Shown here piece after piece: positions 46,750 through 59,265 of a DNA stretch of 64,000 nt. How positions within the stretch are numbered: the first letter of the stretch is position 1; each line of letters begins with the position of its first letter. Made by a program: the position numbers and the translations under genes. This stretch comes from Narthecium ossifragum (lineage: Eukaryota; Streptophyta; Magnoliopsida; Dioscoreales; Nartheciaceae), in contig OY986973.1 of the NCBI GenBank assembly GCA_963920575.1, positions 22,053,851-22,117,850 on the forward strand, given 5' to 3'. Below the pieces are notes generated by a model. The model searched no databases and was not told the origin of the DNA. It saw nothing but the letters and a program-made list of their open reading frames with translations.

Positions 46750-47730
46750 GTTGTTCGGCAAAAAAAGTTCCATCCACTCGTGTGGGGTGTAGATAGGGTC
46801 TCGTAGTGAGATTTGGGCTGAGCATGCTGTTAACAGACCCAGACGCAAAGCTTATGATTGAGGCCGGCCCATCGATAGCCCTATGTGGCTATGTGTGTGT
46901 ATGCGATTTTTCCTAGAACCCAATTGACTAAATTAAATCACATCTAACTTTGCAATAGAAAATGGATTCTAAATTATCAACATATCAGATTATGTCCAAC
47001 CAAGTCATCACCACATTAAGTTAATCAGCAAAGTGAGACATAATTTCTGAATTATTAGATAAGTATTGAGCACCTTTGAGTAGGTAGAGATTGTCGTTAA
47101 GCTAAAACTTAAAGTAACCGTACGTTAGTAATGACAAAAAACATTCTGAGAAGAAGAGATAAGATTTCATCATATAATAAGGGCTTCCATATTCTACTCC
47201 TCCAAAAGTTATAGAAATATATATATATATATGCATTGATGTCCCTCAAAAGTCTTAAAGACCAAAATCACACGCAGACTCGTCTAGAGAGGCTACAGAA
47301 TCATTAGATTGCATTTGTCTCCCACGTATGTATGAACATAGCGTCGATCGAAACGTGGTTTTCTAATAAAGCTAAGGTGGTAGACTAGAAAGAGATGAGA
47401 TTGGCTTCCAAGGCAAGGGATGATCAAGCTAGCTTTCAAGTTGGCCTCTTCATTTGTTTGCACAAAAAGGAGCGGCATGCATCTTTTACCCAACTTTGAA
47501 AAATTCTTGCCCGCCGCATATATATATATATACCACGAGAAACATTCCCATAGAGGAATGTCATGGGTTTTGGGTCCAGAGGGCGTGGAAATTAACATCT
47601 TATCCACTACTATATACCTAGATCCCTATGTAGTACTCCGTAATTCTTCATTGGAAAAAAAAACATCAGGGTATGGGTATCCATGCAAGTTGTACGTGCT
47701 CCACCAACCCCAGAATTAACATCTTATACA

Positions 47731-47766
<36 letters not shown>

Positions 47767-47952
47767 CACACACCAGGTGAGCTCACCGTGTCACATAGCA
47801 CATGCAACCACCGCCCCCCACCGCTCCTCTCTATCTCTCCCCTAATCACTCGATAATCACCACCCCCAAGTGTCTTCATCTCAATCGACTGATATATCCA
47901 AAAATAACTTAATCGGCATCCTCTGCCGCCTGACAGCTACAATACACTAGAT

Positions 47953-47990
<38 letters not shown>

Positions 47991-47999
47991 TATATATTT
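46750..47999. other. Intergenic with (TA)n tracts
   Basis: TA runs occur near 47218-47232, 47518-47532, 47736-47763 and 47958-47982. No coding pattern is convincing. Confidence 0.45.
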
Positions 48000-48880
48000 G
48001 GATCATGTAGTCGGCCATCGATAGGTGTCTATCGGTAGTAGGCTACCAAATGATTGTTCTAATCTATTGGTAGTTCGGTAGTGAGATACCGATAATGACC
48101 ATCAGTAGGTCGCTACTGATGGACTATATAAAAAAATTGGTAATGGGCTATCGATAGGTGGCATGTGCATTACACATGTTACCTGTCCATGTACACAAGT
48201 GAGTGCTAAAAAAAGCATAAATAAAAAAACAGAAATGATTTGTGCACATGCCCACGTGGCATGTGCATTTCACACTATCGGTAATAGACTACCGATAGTG
48301 TGTATCGGTAGTCTACTACCGATAGGTATGTACAACCTATCGGTACCCCACTACCGATAAGTTGTACATGCCTATCGGTATCTCACTACCGATAGATATG
48401 TATATGAATCGATATCGAACCTATCGGTAGTGGGGTACCGATAGGTTGTACATTCCTATCGGTAGACCACTACCGATAGACATGTACTGAGAATCGGTAA
48501 TGTGAGATGCACACGCCACGTGTGCGTGTGCACCAATCACGACTCATAAAAAAATAGGTAGTGGCGGCATATGCAATGCACAAGTCACGTGGGCATAATA
48601 TATAGAATAAAATTTTATGTACATGGCTATGTGGCATGTGTAATGCACATGTCACGTGATTGTTAGTGAGGTACCAACTAATTGATCTATTCCATCGATA
48701 ATGAAGTACCGATTGGTTGATCCATCGGCACTCACTATCGATTTGATCATTGATACATTCAATCGGTAGTGATGTATCGATTAATTGATCTATTCCATCG
48801 ATAATGAGGTATCGATGAATTGGAACAATCAGTCGGAACTCACTATCGATTAGATCGCGTGTTTAACGTAGTTGGTTTCG
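48000..48880. repeat. Large palindromic TATCGGTA array region
   Basis: Near-palindromes such as TATCGGTAGTCTACTACCGATA recur from about 48015 to 48480, and looser ATCGATAATGAGGTATCGAT units from 48660 to 48850. GTGCACATGCCCACGTGGC (about 48241) and GTGTGCACCAATCACG (about 48526) match the ends of the element at 8376. ATGTGTAATGCACATGTCACGTG near 48627 is another end-like palindrome. This looks like two or more copies side by side. Confidence 0.65.
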
Positions 48881-48977
48881 GCTTTAAAAGGCACATCAGC
48901 GCTCTAATATATACTCCTTTTTATCGTAGACAACTTGGTATGTTGCTCCATGTAGCAGCGTAGCTCCTCTCCTCCTC

Positions 48978-48985
48978 TATAAATA
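48978..48985 (+). promoter_or_regulatory. TATA box of the first GDU gene
   Basis: TATAAATA lies 69 bases upstream of the ATG at 49047 and is followed by a CT-rich, then GA-rich leader. The position is typical. Confidence 0.65.
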
Positions 48986-49046
48986 CCCATCCTTCTTTCT
49001 TCAACTCCCACACACAACCAAGAGAGAGAAGACTAGAGAGAGAGAT

Positions 49047-49367
49047 ATGAGACCCATAAGCCATTCAAGTAGTGCCGGAGTCCGGCTATGGAGTTCTCCA
49101 ATCCCATACCTCTTCATCGGCATGGGAGCAACGATGGTTCTCATTGCCATAGCGCTCACCGTGATCGCCTGCTCTCACCGCAAGTCCGCAGGGGGCAGCT
49201 CAACGCCGGGGAGCTCCATGGAGAAGCCGGCGATTGCTCCCCTCGACATGGAGCCGAGGATCCTGGTCATGATGGCCGGAGACGACATGCCTAGATTCTT
49301 GGCAAAGCCCCTCTCCATAGCTAGCCATAGCCAAGAAAGCTCGAGTGATCAATCAACTCATCTTTAA
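49047..49367 (+). CDS. GDU: GLUTAMINE DUMPER-like membrane protein A
   Basis: Single-exon gene of 106 residues. Plant GDU proteins are small single-pass membrane proteins that raise amino-acid export and act with the ubiquitin ligase LOG2. Family marks seen: RLWSSPIPYLF before one hydrophobic helix (about 21-42), a cytosolic part with KPAIAPLDMEPRILV, and the hallmark motif, here VMMAG (74-78) in place of the usual VIMAG, followed by DDMPRFLAKP. The ATG follows an AGAGAGAGAT leader and a TATA box at suitable distance. A paralogue lies at 60176. The tail (SHSQESSSDQSTHL) is serine-rich. The gene is intact. Confidence 0.92.
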   Translation: MRPISHSSSAGVRLWSSPIPYLFIGMGATMVLIAIALTVIACSHRKSAGGSSTPGSSMEKPAIAPLDMEPRILVMMAGDDMPRFLAKPLSIASHSQESSSDQSTHL

Positions 49368-50094
49368 GAAAAACTTGGATTGAGTCATGATATGAGAGAA
49401 TAGTTTTGTTTTCTCTTCTTTTTTTTTCCCTTTCTCTGGTCCTTCAATTTTGTTTCGGCGCGAATATGTAAGCTAAATGAGTTGCAAGGACTATAGCTTA
49501 ATTTAAATCTTTCTTCTCTTCCTCATATATTTCTTAATATATCCATACATCTTCCATATATGTTCTCTTGTGGTTTGGAATGAGCTATACTTCTTCTTCT
49601 CTTTTCTTTGAAGACTAGCTATTAGTGTTTCTTGGATGTTTATTTGACCCTTTCTCTTGGTGCATGATTAATTCTATTAGGAATTAATCTCAGTACCTGT
49701 ATGAAGGAAAACTATGATCAAGATCTGTAATAAACTATTGGCCAACTAAAAAATTTTCCAATATGAGAAATAAAGTAAGCAATGAATATATGCCAATGAT
49801 TTGGCGCAATAGTTAATTGATTTGCTTACATATATAAACACCTCTGTGTCATGTCAGGTACATATTCCCTTAATTTTATTAATCAGATTTGTTCTGCAGG
49901 ATGTCAGGAGTGATTCTATGTGTTGTTTAAACAAAAATTCTGTAATCATGGCTATCATCAGCTGAGTGAGATTCCTACAAAGAACAATATATATGCATCA
50001 GTGCTTTCTCAAATCACTGTTTTCTGGCAAGGAGATATATATTAACAGTAATGCATGCATCAGTACATGAGCTCAGTTTTAGTACTGTACATAT
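49368..50094. other. 3' flank of the first GDU gene
   Basis: Pyrimidine-rich 3' UTR-like sequence, then unique intergenic DNA. No gene is seen. Confidence 0.5.
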
Positions 50095-53000
50095 TAATCT
50101 TGCGTACAGAATATGCTTCTGGGATGCGGCCACTCGAAGTTGTAGAACCAGTAGTCATCTCAGAAATGATGTCCCTCTGCGAAGTAGTGTTCATCACTGT
50201 TTCTTAAGGCCAATTGCATTTGGAATCTTTCGAAAATTAAAGAATATGCTTCTTGGATGTGGCCACTCGACGAGGCTTAGACGTTTCAGTCATCTAAAGA
50301 ATGATGTTTCCCATGAGAGGTGACAAGAGAATTTGCTTAGGTTGGTCTGTGCAATTGGTATACAGTACTGTGAGGAAAAGGAGGTTTCATGCGCCCACCT
50401 TTGATTGAGTTAAGTTGGTATACAGTACTGTGAGGAATTCCCTTTCATCATTGTGCCTAAGAGCTAAGTGCACTCCAGTTCATCTTTCATGGTGGGCAGC
50501 AAATCACTTGTCAATTGTGCTTTGTTGAAGCCTTTCCCTTGATCGTCCTTCGCGGATATTCGAAGAATTTTATAACTACAGCAACAAACTAGACTTCTCC
50601 CTATGCTTGTATCTTCCTCTGAAACTTCCTGTCATAAGTGTAAAACTTTTTCTTGTGAACATTATCAAATTACTTTTGAAATAATTGGAAGAGCTATATA
50701 GCTATCCAAGTGAATTGATTTATCGCCTACAAAGGCACATTGAAGCTTGTAGCAAGGACTCTGTTCAACTTTTTGGCATCATGCTTTCGAAGATAATGAG
50801 AAGTATAAACAAGAGAAGTGCTTTGGATTAATGATGTTTTGGTTTGGAATAGTGATCTTTTTGAGCGCAGATGCACTCGAATACGAAGAAATAATATCTA
50901 ATTCAGATCATATTTTTCTTTATTGATCAGTATCTGCTAATTATGCTTTGTAAACTTTGTGCAGATTCTCTTTGGTGTAAAATTTTGGCCTATTCCCTGC
51001 AAAATCATTATGACTCTATGCTGATTTTAAATGAGAGAATCAAGATTGCATCCTTCCTTTTGAGTAACTTCATGGATATATGCTTCTATTAGTTTGATTA
51101 TATTGCTACTTTATGAGATTAAAAAAATGAACCCATTGTTCAGTCACACTTTAAACAAATTCTTAATTAGATGATGGAAGTCATTCATTATCCAAAGTTG
51201 TTCAAAGCACTTCACACACTTGTCAAACTCTATTTGGTTCCATTTAGAGAGGAATATGCAAAGACTTGTCATCATTATCCATAAACCTGAATCATATTTT
51301 CGGTCTTCACAAACCAACAATTGAGAGTAACTGCATCCACTAGATACATGATCCATGAAAGAAACTTCAATTCATATACAAATTTATGCTTAAGTGCAGT
51401 TCATTGTCCTGTTGAACACAAGATATTTGAGCAATTTTTGTACTAGTTCACTTGGCTTCATCAATTCATAACAGGATGGATAATCTCCCAGTTCCTCCTA
51501 GAAAGCCCAATTTCATATGCTGTCATGAGATGGAACATTATTAATAGTATCAAACTACTTTATGTATTCCCTGTCCAAGGTTTTGAAACTGACGATCATT
51601 TCTTATGGATTTGATTGGCTGGATGTGGCCGCTGGATGGCGTCGGCAGGTGTTAGTGCTCTATACTTTTGATTACTTCATAATGGCAGGAAAAGCTAAGG
51701 GCTTTTGAGAGTGGTTGCAAATTGATTAAAGCTTAGTCCACTTTTAATTTTTAGAAGGAAAGCTAAGAAGTGCATGTTTCTTTAGGATTTTGGTAGCTAC
51801 ATTTACACATCATTTCCTAGCAAGGGCGAATCCGCATTGGATTTGCAACATTATTGTTTCCACTCTCTTTCAGCTTGTAAAAGAAACTACCTGAAGAACA
51901 TATGTTCTCAGTTAGCCTTGCTATAGATAGAAGTAATACAGTATAATCTAAGCATTTACATCAGGATTGCAGCCTTTTAGTTTAAGAAAACATCACTTCT
52001 AGTATCAGTTCAAACTGTTCGATGTAAACTCCTCTTCACAGACGTCTGTGTCGGATCAAACTAGTCAAAAAGAACTAGCACAAAGAAAAAAATGTTTTTC
52101 TTGAATTTACATCTTCGCAGATTTGTTGCAGATGAATGATATGTTTATCCATTATGCAGTACTTAATTAGTCTACGCAGCGACAGTGAACATTCTCCCAG
52201 CTATATTCATTGTGTTCCATAGCTTTTCAGGACAGAGTTTAGGCTGTTTCAGTACAAGTTGGTATGAAAGATTTTTGCTGTCAAGCACTATTTAGATTGC
52301 TGAACTATGATCTCTTCTGCAGCTTACCAGATAAGTAAATATGACTTCGAAAAATACTAACTCAGTTTGTATGACTGATCCTAAAGTTCCTGTCTGCACA
52401 TGTTTCTCAATGACAGCATGTGCACATTGTATTTTTCAAATTGATAGAGACTCCTATCAGTGATTTATCGACATCCCTGGTTAGGCCGACACAATAGTTG
52501 CAGGCCATACATGGGCTAGTGTAACTGATAAAGTAGAAAAAGAAATTAGAAAAGCTCAGGTTTTCGGGTCAAATTTGTGTTCTTCAGTAGTCCTGACTTT
52601 TTAATCAGCTTCCTATCCTGGAAGGAACTATGGGAAATTTTCGATCTTGTGTTATGCGGCAAACAGAAAACCTAAGACTTTGGCAAAGATCCTCCTTTTG
52701 TGCAAACAAGAGGCGGCTCATTGAAAACTTCATACCTTTTAGACTCACATTTTGGCTTTACCTTCTAAATGGAGGCAAATGCAATCTGCAATTTCACATG
52801 CCGGCCTCTCTAGATGTCACCGTGCCATTCTGGTTTTGACTTCTGAGGATATCAAATGAATGTGAACCCTAAAACTCTTATAGCCTTCTGATGAGTTGAA
52901 TGGATGCCCCTAGATAAATTTGAACCAACTTATTAAGCGAGTTCTTCAAAAAAAAAAAAAACTACAGGCATATCTTATATTTTTCTCTAATTAAACACCA

Positions 53001-53130
53001 TTTTCAAGTGCTCCTGCATGGTTAGCTTCCATGTAGAACTCACACATTGGTATGCTGTTATCACAAGCCTAAATGGTGCAGCATTCCATGCTTAATTTCT
53101 AAGTATATACAAAAATGTTCAAGTTCCCTC
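50095..53130. repeat. Triplicated unit, copy 1
   Basis: Contains in order ATGCTTCTGGGATGCGGCCA (50111), TTTGAGCGCAGATGCA (50862), TCACACTTTAAACAAATTC (51145), ATGGCGTCGGCAGGTGTTAG (51636), CTCAGGTTTTCGGGTCAAA (52555) and TCACAAGCCTAAATGGTGCA (53061). The same words recur in the same order in the next two units. A further copy of the first motif is at 50248. No conserved long open frame is present, so this is non-coding or a long-dead gene. Confidence 0.6.
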
Positions 53131-54196
53131 CATTGTCATTCCTTTTTTATTTCTTTGTTTCTTAAAGAGCTCTTGCATGCTCTCTCATGATACTTTCTTT
53201 CTAGCTTTCATTCTCCAAAGTTGAACTTATTTATTAAGATTTGGTTGTTCCAAGCAGAGTGGCCGTGGTGCAGCAATAGCGAAGAATTAATGAGCTTTTT
53301 GAGCATAGATGCAATCGAATATAAAGTAATATCAAGTCGAATCATGTTCTCTTTATTGATCATCTATATGTACTTATTATGCTTCGTAAACCCTGCTCAG
53401 GTTCTCTCTAGTGTAAAATTTTGGCCCATTCCCTGCATAATTATCATGAATCTATGCTGATAAGAGAGAATCAAGATTGCTTCCTTCCTTCCTTCCTTTT
53501 GAGCAAGTTCATGGATATATGCTTCTATTTGTTTTATTTGATTGCTACTTTATGAGATTAAAAAAAAAAAGAATCCATTGGTGAGTCACACTTTAAACAA
53601 ATTCTTAGATGATGCATGTCTTCCATTATCCCAAGTTTGCTCAAAGCATTTCACACTTGTCAAACCCTACTTGGTTGCATTTTATTATGGAATATGCAAA
53701 GAATTGCCATCAAGGTCCAACTTCCAGCATCAAATTCTCTGCCTTTGAACTGCATCTAAAAAGACACTTGATCTAGTTCAGTTTTCTCCTGAAAAGGGCC
53801 AATTCCATGCTGTCATGAGATGCAATGTGATCTTCATGTCTCTTTGTGTGACATTGCATATGACAGGGAATATTATCTTGTGTATTTAATCCAAAGTTCT
53901 CTTCACAGAATCAAAGCGACAGATTATGGATTTGGTTGGTCGGACGCGGCTGCAGGATTGCGCCAGCAGGTATTAATGCTCTTTACTTTTGATTACTTCA
54001 TAGTGGAGCAAAAGCTAAAGGCTTGTGTGGGAGTGGTTGCAAATTGAAAGCTTAGCATGCTTTTGATTTCTAATTCTACGAAGAAAAGCTAAGTCATGTA
54101 TGCTTTTCTCTTTAGCCCCTTTGGCTTGCAAAAGATACCATCTGGAGAATTCATGTTTTTGTTGTTCAATTCGCCTGTTCTTTTGTTCTTCTTCTT

Positions 54197-54945
54197 CTTC
54201 ATATGAATGCTAGTTCGCAAAAGAACAATGCGTATTCGATAGCAGTAAGGCTCCTACTATTAGCACCAGGGCTGCCGGAAGCCCTTCTGGCCCTCCGGGC
54301 CTTGGCCAGCAGCTTCTCTTCCTGCACACGAGACCCTCCAATGAAGGAATTTCCCAAACAGGGGATTGGCCGGCCGGCCGGCCAGCCAGCCATTCAAACT
54401 GAGATTGGTATTCGAGCGTTTGCTGTATTTTTGCTAGAGCTTCGTCGAAATCCTCGCAATCTAATAGCCCAAACCTGATGCATAAGGCCTTGGTGAACTC
54501 TCGCCATGTTACCTGAGGATGGTCTCTCTGGAAACACTGAAACCAGTTAAAAGGCTTCATCATGGAGATGATGAATGGAAGCCAAGAGCACTCTCTCTTT
54601 TTCTCCGGTGTCGTAGTAGCGGAAGAATTGCTCGGCTTGGCAGACCCATGCAGGTATGTCTTCACCGGGGAGGATAGGGAAATCTACGCCCTGGTCGCCT
54701 AGAAGAAGACAGCCCTGTCCGCCGGAAAGGAGTCGGTGTTGGCCGTCGCTGTCCTTGTTGTTGGGTTCCTCCGGGTCCTTGAGAATGGCTGCCATGTTGG
54801 AAGACAACGCCTCCAAGGCGGCCTGCATGGACTTATAAGCGTCGGCATGTCGTCGGAGTGTCTTCTGTATTCCATGGACGTCGGCCTCGAGCTTCGACAG
54901 CCGGTCTGGCCGAGCGGGCGCCGGAGGCCATTGAAGGGAGGAAGA
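54197..54945 (-). pseudogene. Retrotransposon gag fragment
   Basis: On the minus strand, a gag-like reading: an N-terminal coiled part (LSKLEADVHGIQKTL), a linker, then the capsid-like Retrotrans_gag core with IPAWVCQAEQFFRYYDT, LLASIHHLHDEAFNWFQ and TWREFTKALCIRFG. The core is typical of plant Ty3/gypsy gag. A stop and a frame change near 54547-54665 split it. No protease, reverse transcriptase or LTR is next to it, so it is an isolated remnant. Confidence 0.78.
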
Positions 54946-55148
54946 AGGACAAGAAAGCAGGAGAAGATTGAGAAGTTCTTGGATTACAATCTTAAATAAA
55001 GGAAAGATTTCCTAATTAAACTTCTTCTCCTTCCAATCTATCCTAATTAACTTCAATTTTAAAAATAAAAATACAGCAAACCCAATTCCTTCCAATCTAT
55101 CCTAATTAACCGACCTTTCCTAATTAACAGAGAAGGAAGGAGATCATG

Positions 55149-56105
55149 TAGGGGTGGCAATTCAGGTTGTGGGTCGGGTTCGGGTAGGGTCGTGCACTGA
55201 CCCGTTTATTAAAGATCAAACCCGAACCTGACTCATTTAATAAACGGGTCAGGTTTATAAACCTAAACTCGACCCATTTATAAACGGGTCAACCCGATCC
55301 GACTCGTCTAACCTGTTTATTAAACGGGTCGGATCGGGTTCGGGTTGACCCGCCACGGCCCAGGAGGGAGAGGCGGCGCCGGCAGCCGGATTTGGCCGGG
55401 AAACAGCCGGATCTGAGTCGTAGCGGCGAGGGGGTCATAGATCTGGCCGAAAAGCAGCCGGATCTGAGTCGTGGACGGCAGTGGGGCTTCGTGGTCGGTG
55501 CTGAGGTGACCTCGGGGAGGTCGAGGACGGCGACGGGAAGGAGTGGGGGGCGGAGGCCGTGGAGGACCAGGGGGCCGCGCCGCTGCTAGTTGGAGAGGAG
55601 AAGGGGTTACGCGGCTATGGAGAGGGTGGACCGGTGGAGGGTAAGGGAGATCGAGTGGCGGGGGGGGGGGGGGGGGAGCAGAGAGGCCAGGGAGGAGGAG
55701 AGGGTGAGACTGTGAGAGGAGTGGAGGAGGAGAGGGTGAGACCGTGAGAGGAGTGGAGGGAGAGGGAGATCGGGAGGCGGGGGGAGCTGAGAGGCAAGGG
55801 AGGAGGAGAGGGTGAGAGGAGTGGAGGGAGAGGGAGATCGGGCGGCTAGGGGGGGGGGGGGGGGGGGGGGGGCAGGGCAGAGAGGCAAGGGAGGAGAGGG
55901 CGAGAGCCTGAGAGGAGTGGAGGAGAGGGTAAGGGATAAACGGGTTGACCCGCCTAACCCGCGGGTCAACCCGACCCGACCCGTTTATTCGCGGGTCATA
56001 AACGGGTCGACTCGTTTATGACATGAACCCAATTATATCAAACCCGAACCCATTTATTTCGGGTCGGGTCGGGTTCGCGGGTCACGACCCGGATTGCCAC
56101 CCCTA
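55149..56105. mobile_element. hAT-type MITE, 957 bp, G-rich core
   Basis: The ends TAGGGGTGGCAATTC and GATTGCCACCCCTA are inverted. The perfect 8-bp duplication AGATCATG (55141-55148 and 56106-56113) is the hAT signature. The arms are packed with ACCCGTTTATTAAACGGGTC words, and the core has long G runs (55659-55676, 55850-55871). Open frames inside are low-complexity. Confidence 0.88.
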
Positions 56106-57384
56106 AGATCATGTGAAGTTTTTGTTCAGCTTGTAAGACCAAACCAATAAACTGATGTTTTCAAATCTGAAAACTCTACCGACATAAACATGAACTGGCA
56201 CCAGATGATGGGTTTAGATTCCAATATAATTGATGTTTGCAGTTATCTATCATATATGATTATATTTGTAGTTATCCTGAAAACCCATGTAATGTAATCT
56301 ATTATATAAGATCATGTTTTATAGGTTACAATCTGAATCATATATTTTTTCATATGTAACAACTAAGTGAGACACGTGGTAGCTGAGTCATGAAGAGGGA
56401 AAGAGAGAGTGGGACATGTGACACATGAATCATAAAGAGAGGGAGAAGAGAGAGGGGACAGGTGTCAGATGACACGGGGCCATCAAGTATAAATATATCA
56501 ATCAATTTGGCTCAGTGAGATACGCCGAGTATTCCTCAAATATTGTTTGTTCGTAGCCAGCTTATATACATTATGGATTGCTATATTTTTGCAAAAAGTT
56601 ACCCTTGTGGCAGGCACTCCTGTCAGTGCTTAAACTAGATAAAGATCAGATAAGCTCAAGTTTTCAGGTCAAACTTGGTGTTCTTCATCATAAGTCCTGA
56701 CTTGGTTATTGTAAGAATGTTTCTTGTGCTGTGCAGCGAATCGAAAATTCAAACTTCAATTATGATGCCCTCCTTGTGAGCAAATAAGAGGAGGCCCATT
56801 GGAAGTATGTCAATGTGATTACTAGTGCTGGTGTGTTTGAAAGTTTCATCCCCTTTAGACTAGGGTGAAAGGCAATCTTATCTCTTTCTAGTAACTTTAG
56901 TGAAGTAAGAAAACCACATTTTGGCATCACCTAATGCAATCTTTTAATTTCACACGGCGGCCTATCAAGAAGCTGCCGTGTCAATCTAGTTTTGAATTCT
57001 AAATGCTCCTAGAATTAATTTCTTGAGAATTAGAATGAAGAAGCCCCAGGATAAATCTGAAGTAAAGTTACCGAGCAAGCTTTTCGGATGATAAAAATGC
57101 CAGCCATATCTTGAATTGTTCATGAATTTTAACACCATTTTCTGCAAGGATAATCTATGCATGCATCAAGTCACTGTAAGAAGAGAACCATTTCTATCCT
57201 GTAAGAGAGCACACCTGCTTACCCCCCTATAAGAAAAATTCACACTATATATATCTATGCTTTTGTCACAGGCCTCTGGAAACTGTGCAGAGCAACCAAA
57301 ACGAAGAGTGATTCCACTTTTAATCGTTTCTATTCAACCAAAACTATGCTTGCATTTCCTTTTCTAGCTTTATGACAATCTAAT

Positions 57385-58925
57385 CTTTTCAAAAGAATAT
57401 GCTTCTCGGATGCGGCCACTCGAAGGTGTAGAACTCCTCAGTCATCTCAGAAATGATGTTTCCTCCGAAAGGCGAAAGGCGACAAGAGGATTTCCATTGA
57501 CTGTCTGTGCTTGGTGCTGTCAAGGAAAAGGAAGTTTCATGCACCTTAGATTGAATTTTAGAATTTAGATGGTGGTCATGATGTTTATCTCTCAGTATTG
57601 CACTCAAAAGTTGAGTGCATTCCAGATCATCTTCAGTGGTGAGCAGCAAATGGTTTCTTACTTGTGCTATGTTGAAGCCTTTCCTTTCTGTATACTTTCT
57701 GAATATTCAAAGAATATTTGTGAACACAATCAACAAACTAGACTTCTCTCCCTGCTTGTATTGTCCTTTGTCCATTGAGATAATCTCTAGTGAAAAGATT
57801 TGGCCTATTATTATATCTAAAATGAGAGGACTAAGATTGCTTTTATTCTTCCTTTTGAATCACTTCATGGGCACATTCTTCTATTTGTTCTATTTGATTG
57901 CTACTTTGAAAGATAACCAAAAATCATTCCATTTGCAAAATCACTCTTTAAACAATTTTATAGAGGATGCAATTCATTCATCATCCACAGTTTACTCCAA
58001 GCATTTGAAACTTGTCAACTTATATAGGTTAATTTCATTTCAGCAGGGAATATGCACAGATAAAAATTGTCATCAGTATCCATCATCCTGAATCAGATTC
58101 TCTGCCTCTGAACTACAGTAAACAAAGCAGCTGCATCTAATAGATGCATGATCTAAGAAAGAAACTTCACTTACAAATAGGGATCTTGTACTACTTCACT
58201 TGACTGCAGCAATTCAGTACTGGAATGGATTTATCTCTCAGTTTTCTCCTGAGATCAAGGCCAACTCCATGATGTCAGATGGAACATTATTCATAATTTC
58301 ATAGTATCAAAGTACTTTTATGTCTTGTGTGACATTGCAAAGGACAGGGAACAATTCCTTGTGTATTTTGTCAAAGTTGTCTTCATATTATCAATTTGAC
58401 AGATGATTTCTTTTGAATTTGGTTGGTTGGACGCGGCTTCTGGATGGCGTCGAGAGGTGCTAGTGCTCTTTACTTTTGATTTCTTCACAATGGAGCAAAA
58501 GGTAATTAAGGCTTGTTGGCAGTGGTTGCAAATCAAAAGCTTAGTATGCTTTCGAATTTTAGACAAAGAGCTAAAGGCATGCTTATGCTTCTCTTTAGGC
58601 CTTTTGGCCGTCAACTTCCAACAAGGTTGCAACAAGGTTGCATTTGCAATATAAATTATAGTTTCCACCATATATAAGAACCCTTTAGCTTGTAAAAGAA
58701 ACTATCTAAAGAATATATGTTCTAAATGAACTAGTAGTGCTATACATGTTGAAAACCTCAGGTGAAAGGCAATCTTATCTCTTTCTAGTAACTTTAATGA
58801 AGTAGAAAACCACATTTTTGCATAATCTTTCTTCCTAAGTACAAATGCAAATCTTCATACAATATACTCTTATCACAAGCCTAACTGGTGCAGCATTAAT
58901 TACATGCTTATAAGTATAAACTAGC
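57385..58925. repeat. Triplicated unit, copy 3, shortened
   Basis: Contains ATGCTTCTCGGATGCGGCCA (57399), TCACTCTTTAAACAATTTTA (57942), ATGGCGTCGAGAGGTGCTAG (58443), GTGAAAGGCAATCTTATCTC (58763, also at 56869) and TCACAAGCCTAACTGGTGCA (58873). It shares order with copies 1 and 2. Confidence 0.6.
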
Positions 58926-59094
58926 TGACAGTGAGTGTGTGTGTGTATAAACTTACTAGTAGATCTGATCTTGTTTATTGAGAACAACAACAGTAACTAA
59001 TAGATCAATATCTTTATTTTTTTTATTGTTTTTGCCTTCATGATGGCTCAAGAGCCGTTTTGTTATTTAATTCCTATGAGGGGGCCTATTATTA

Positions 59095-59265
59095 TTTTTT
59101 TTGATGAGATGAACCCAAAGACTAGTGCAAAAGGTTACATCAAACAATCCAAAACCTCTACCCCGTTTTCACAGGTCGGAGCAATGCAATCCGCTCTGAC
59201 ATTACAATCTCTAGAAACATGACGGGGGTCTATTAGATTATAGCATATCTTATAAACAAAAGAGA
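59095..59265 (-). mobile_element. LINE 3' end fragment
   Basis: The plus strand shows a T-run at 59095-59102 followed by GATGAGATGAACCCAAAG. On the minus strand this is CTTTGGGTTCATCTCATC plus poly-A, matching the 3' tail motif of the LINEs at 15.3 and 29.1 kb. The left limit is uncertain. Confidence 0.5.

Larger units (their letters stand above)
53215..57240. repeat. Triplicated unit, copy 2, enlarged by insertions
   Basis: Contains TTTGAGCATAGATGCA (53299), CACTTTAAACAAATTCTTAG (53590), TGCGCCAGCAGGTATTAATG (53948), CTCAAGTTTTCAGGTCAAAC (56655) and CACGGCGGCCTATC (56953). The part from about 54200 to 56113 is foreign: a gag fragment and a hAT MITE. Confidence 0.6.

Noticed and set aside
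49088..49294. Second frame overlapping GDU-A
   Set aside because: It is a shadow of the GDU frame; the GDU reading has the membrane helix and the VIMAG-like motif.
55559..56021. Gly/Arg/Glu-rich and Pro/Ser-rich open frames on both strands
   Set aside because: They arise from the GGAGAGGG-rich core of a hAT MITE and have no protein-like composition.
56340..56490. Possible Helitron end (GTGTCA..TGACAC hairpin followed by GGGGCCATCAAG)
   Set aside because: No CTRR terminus or matching 5' TC end could be found.
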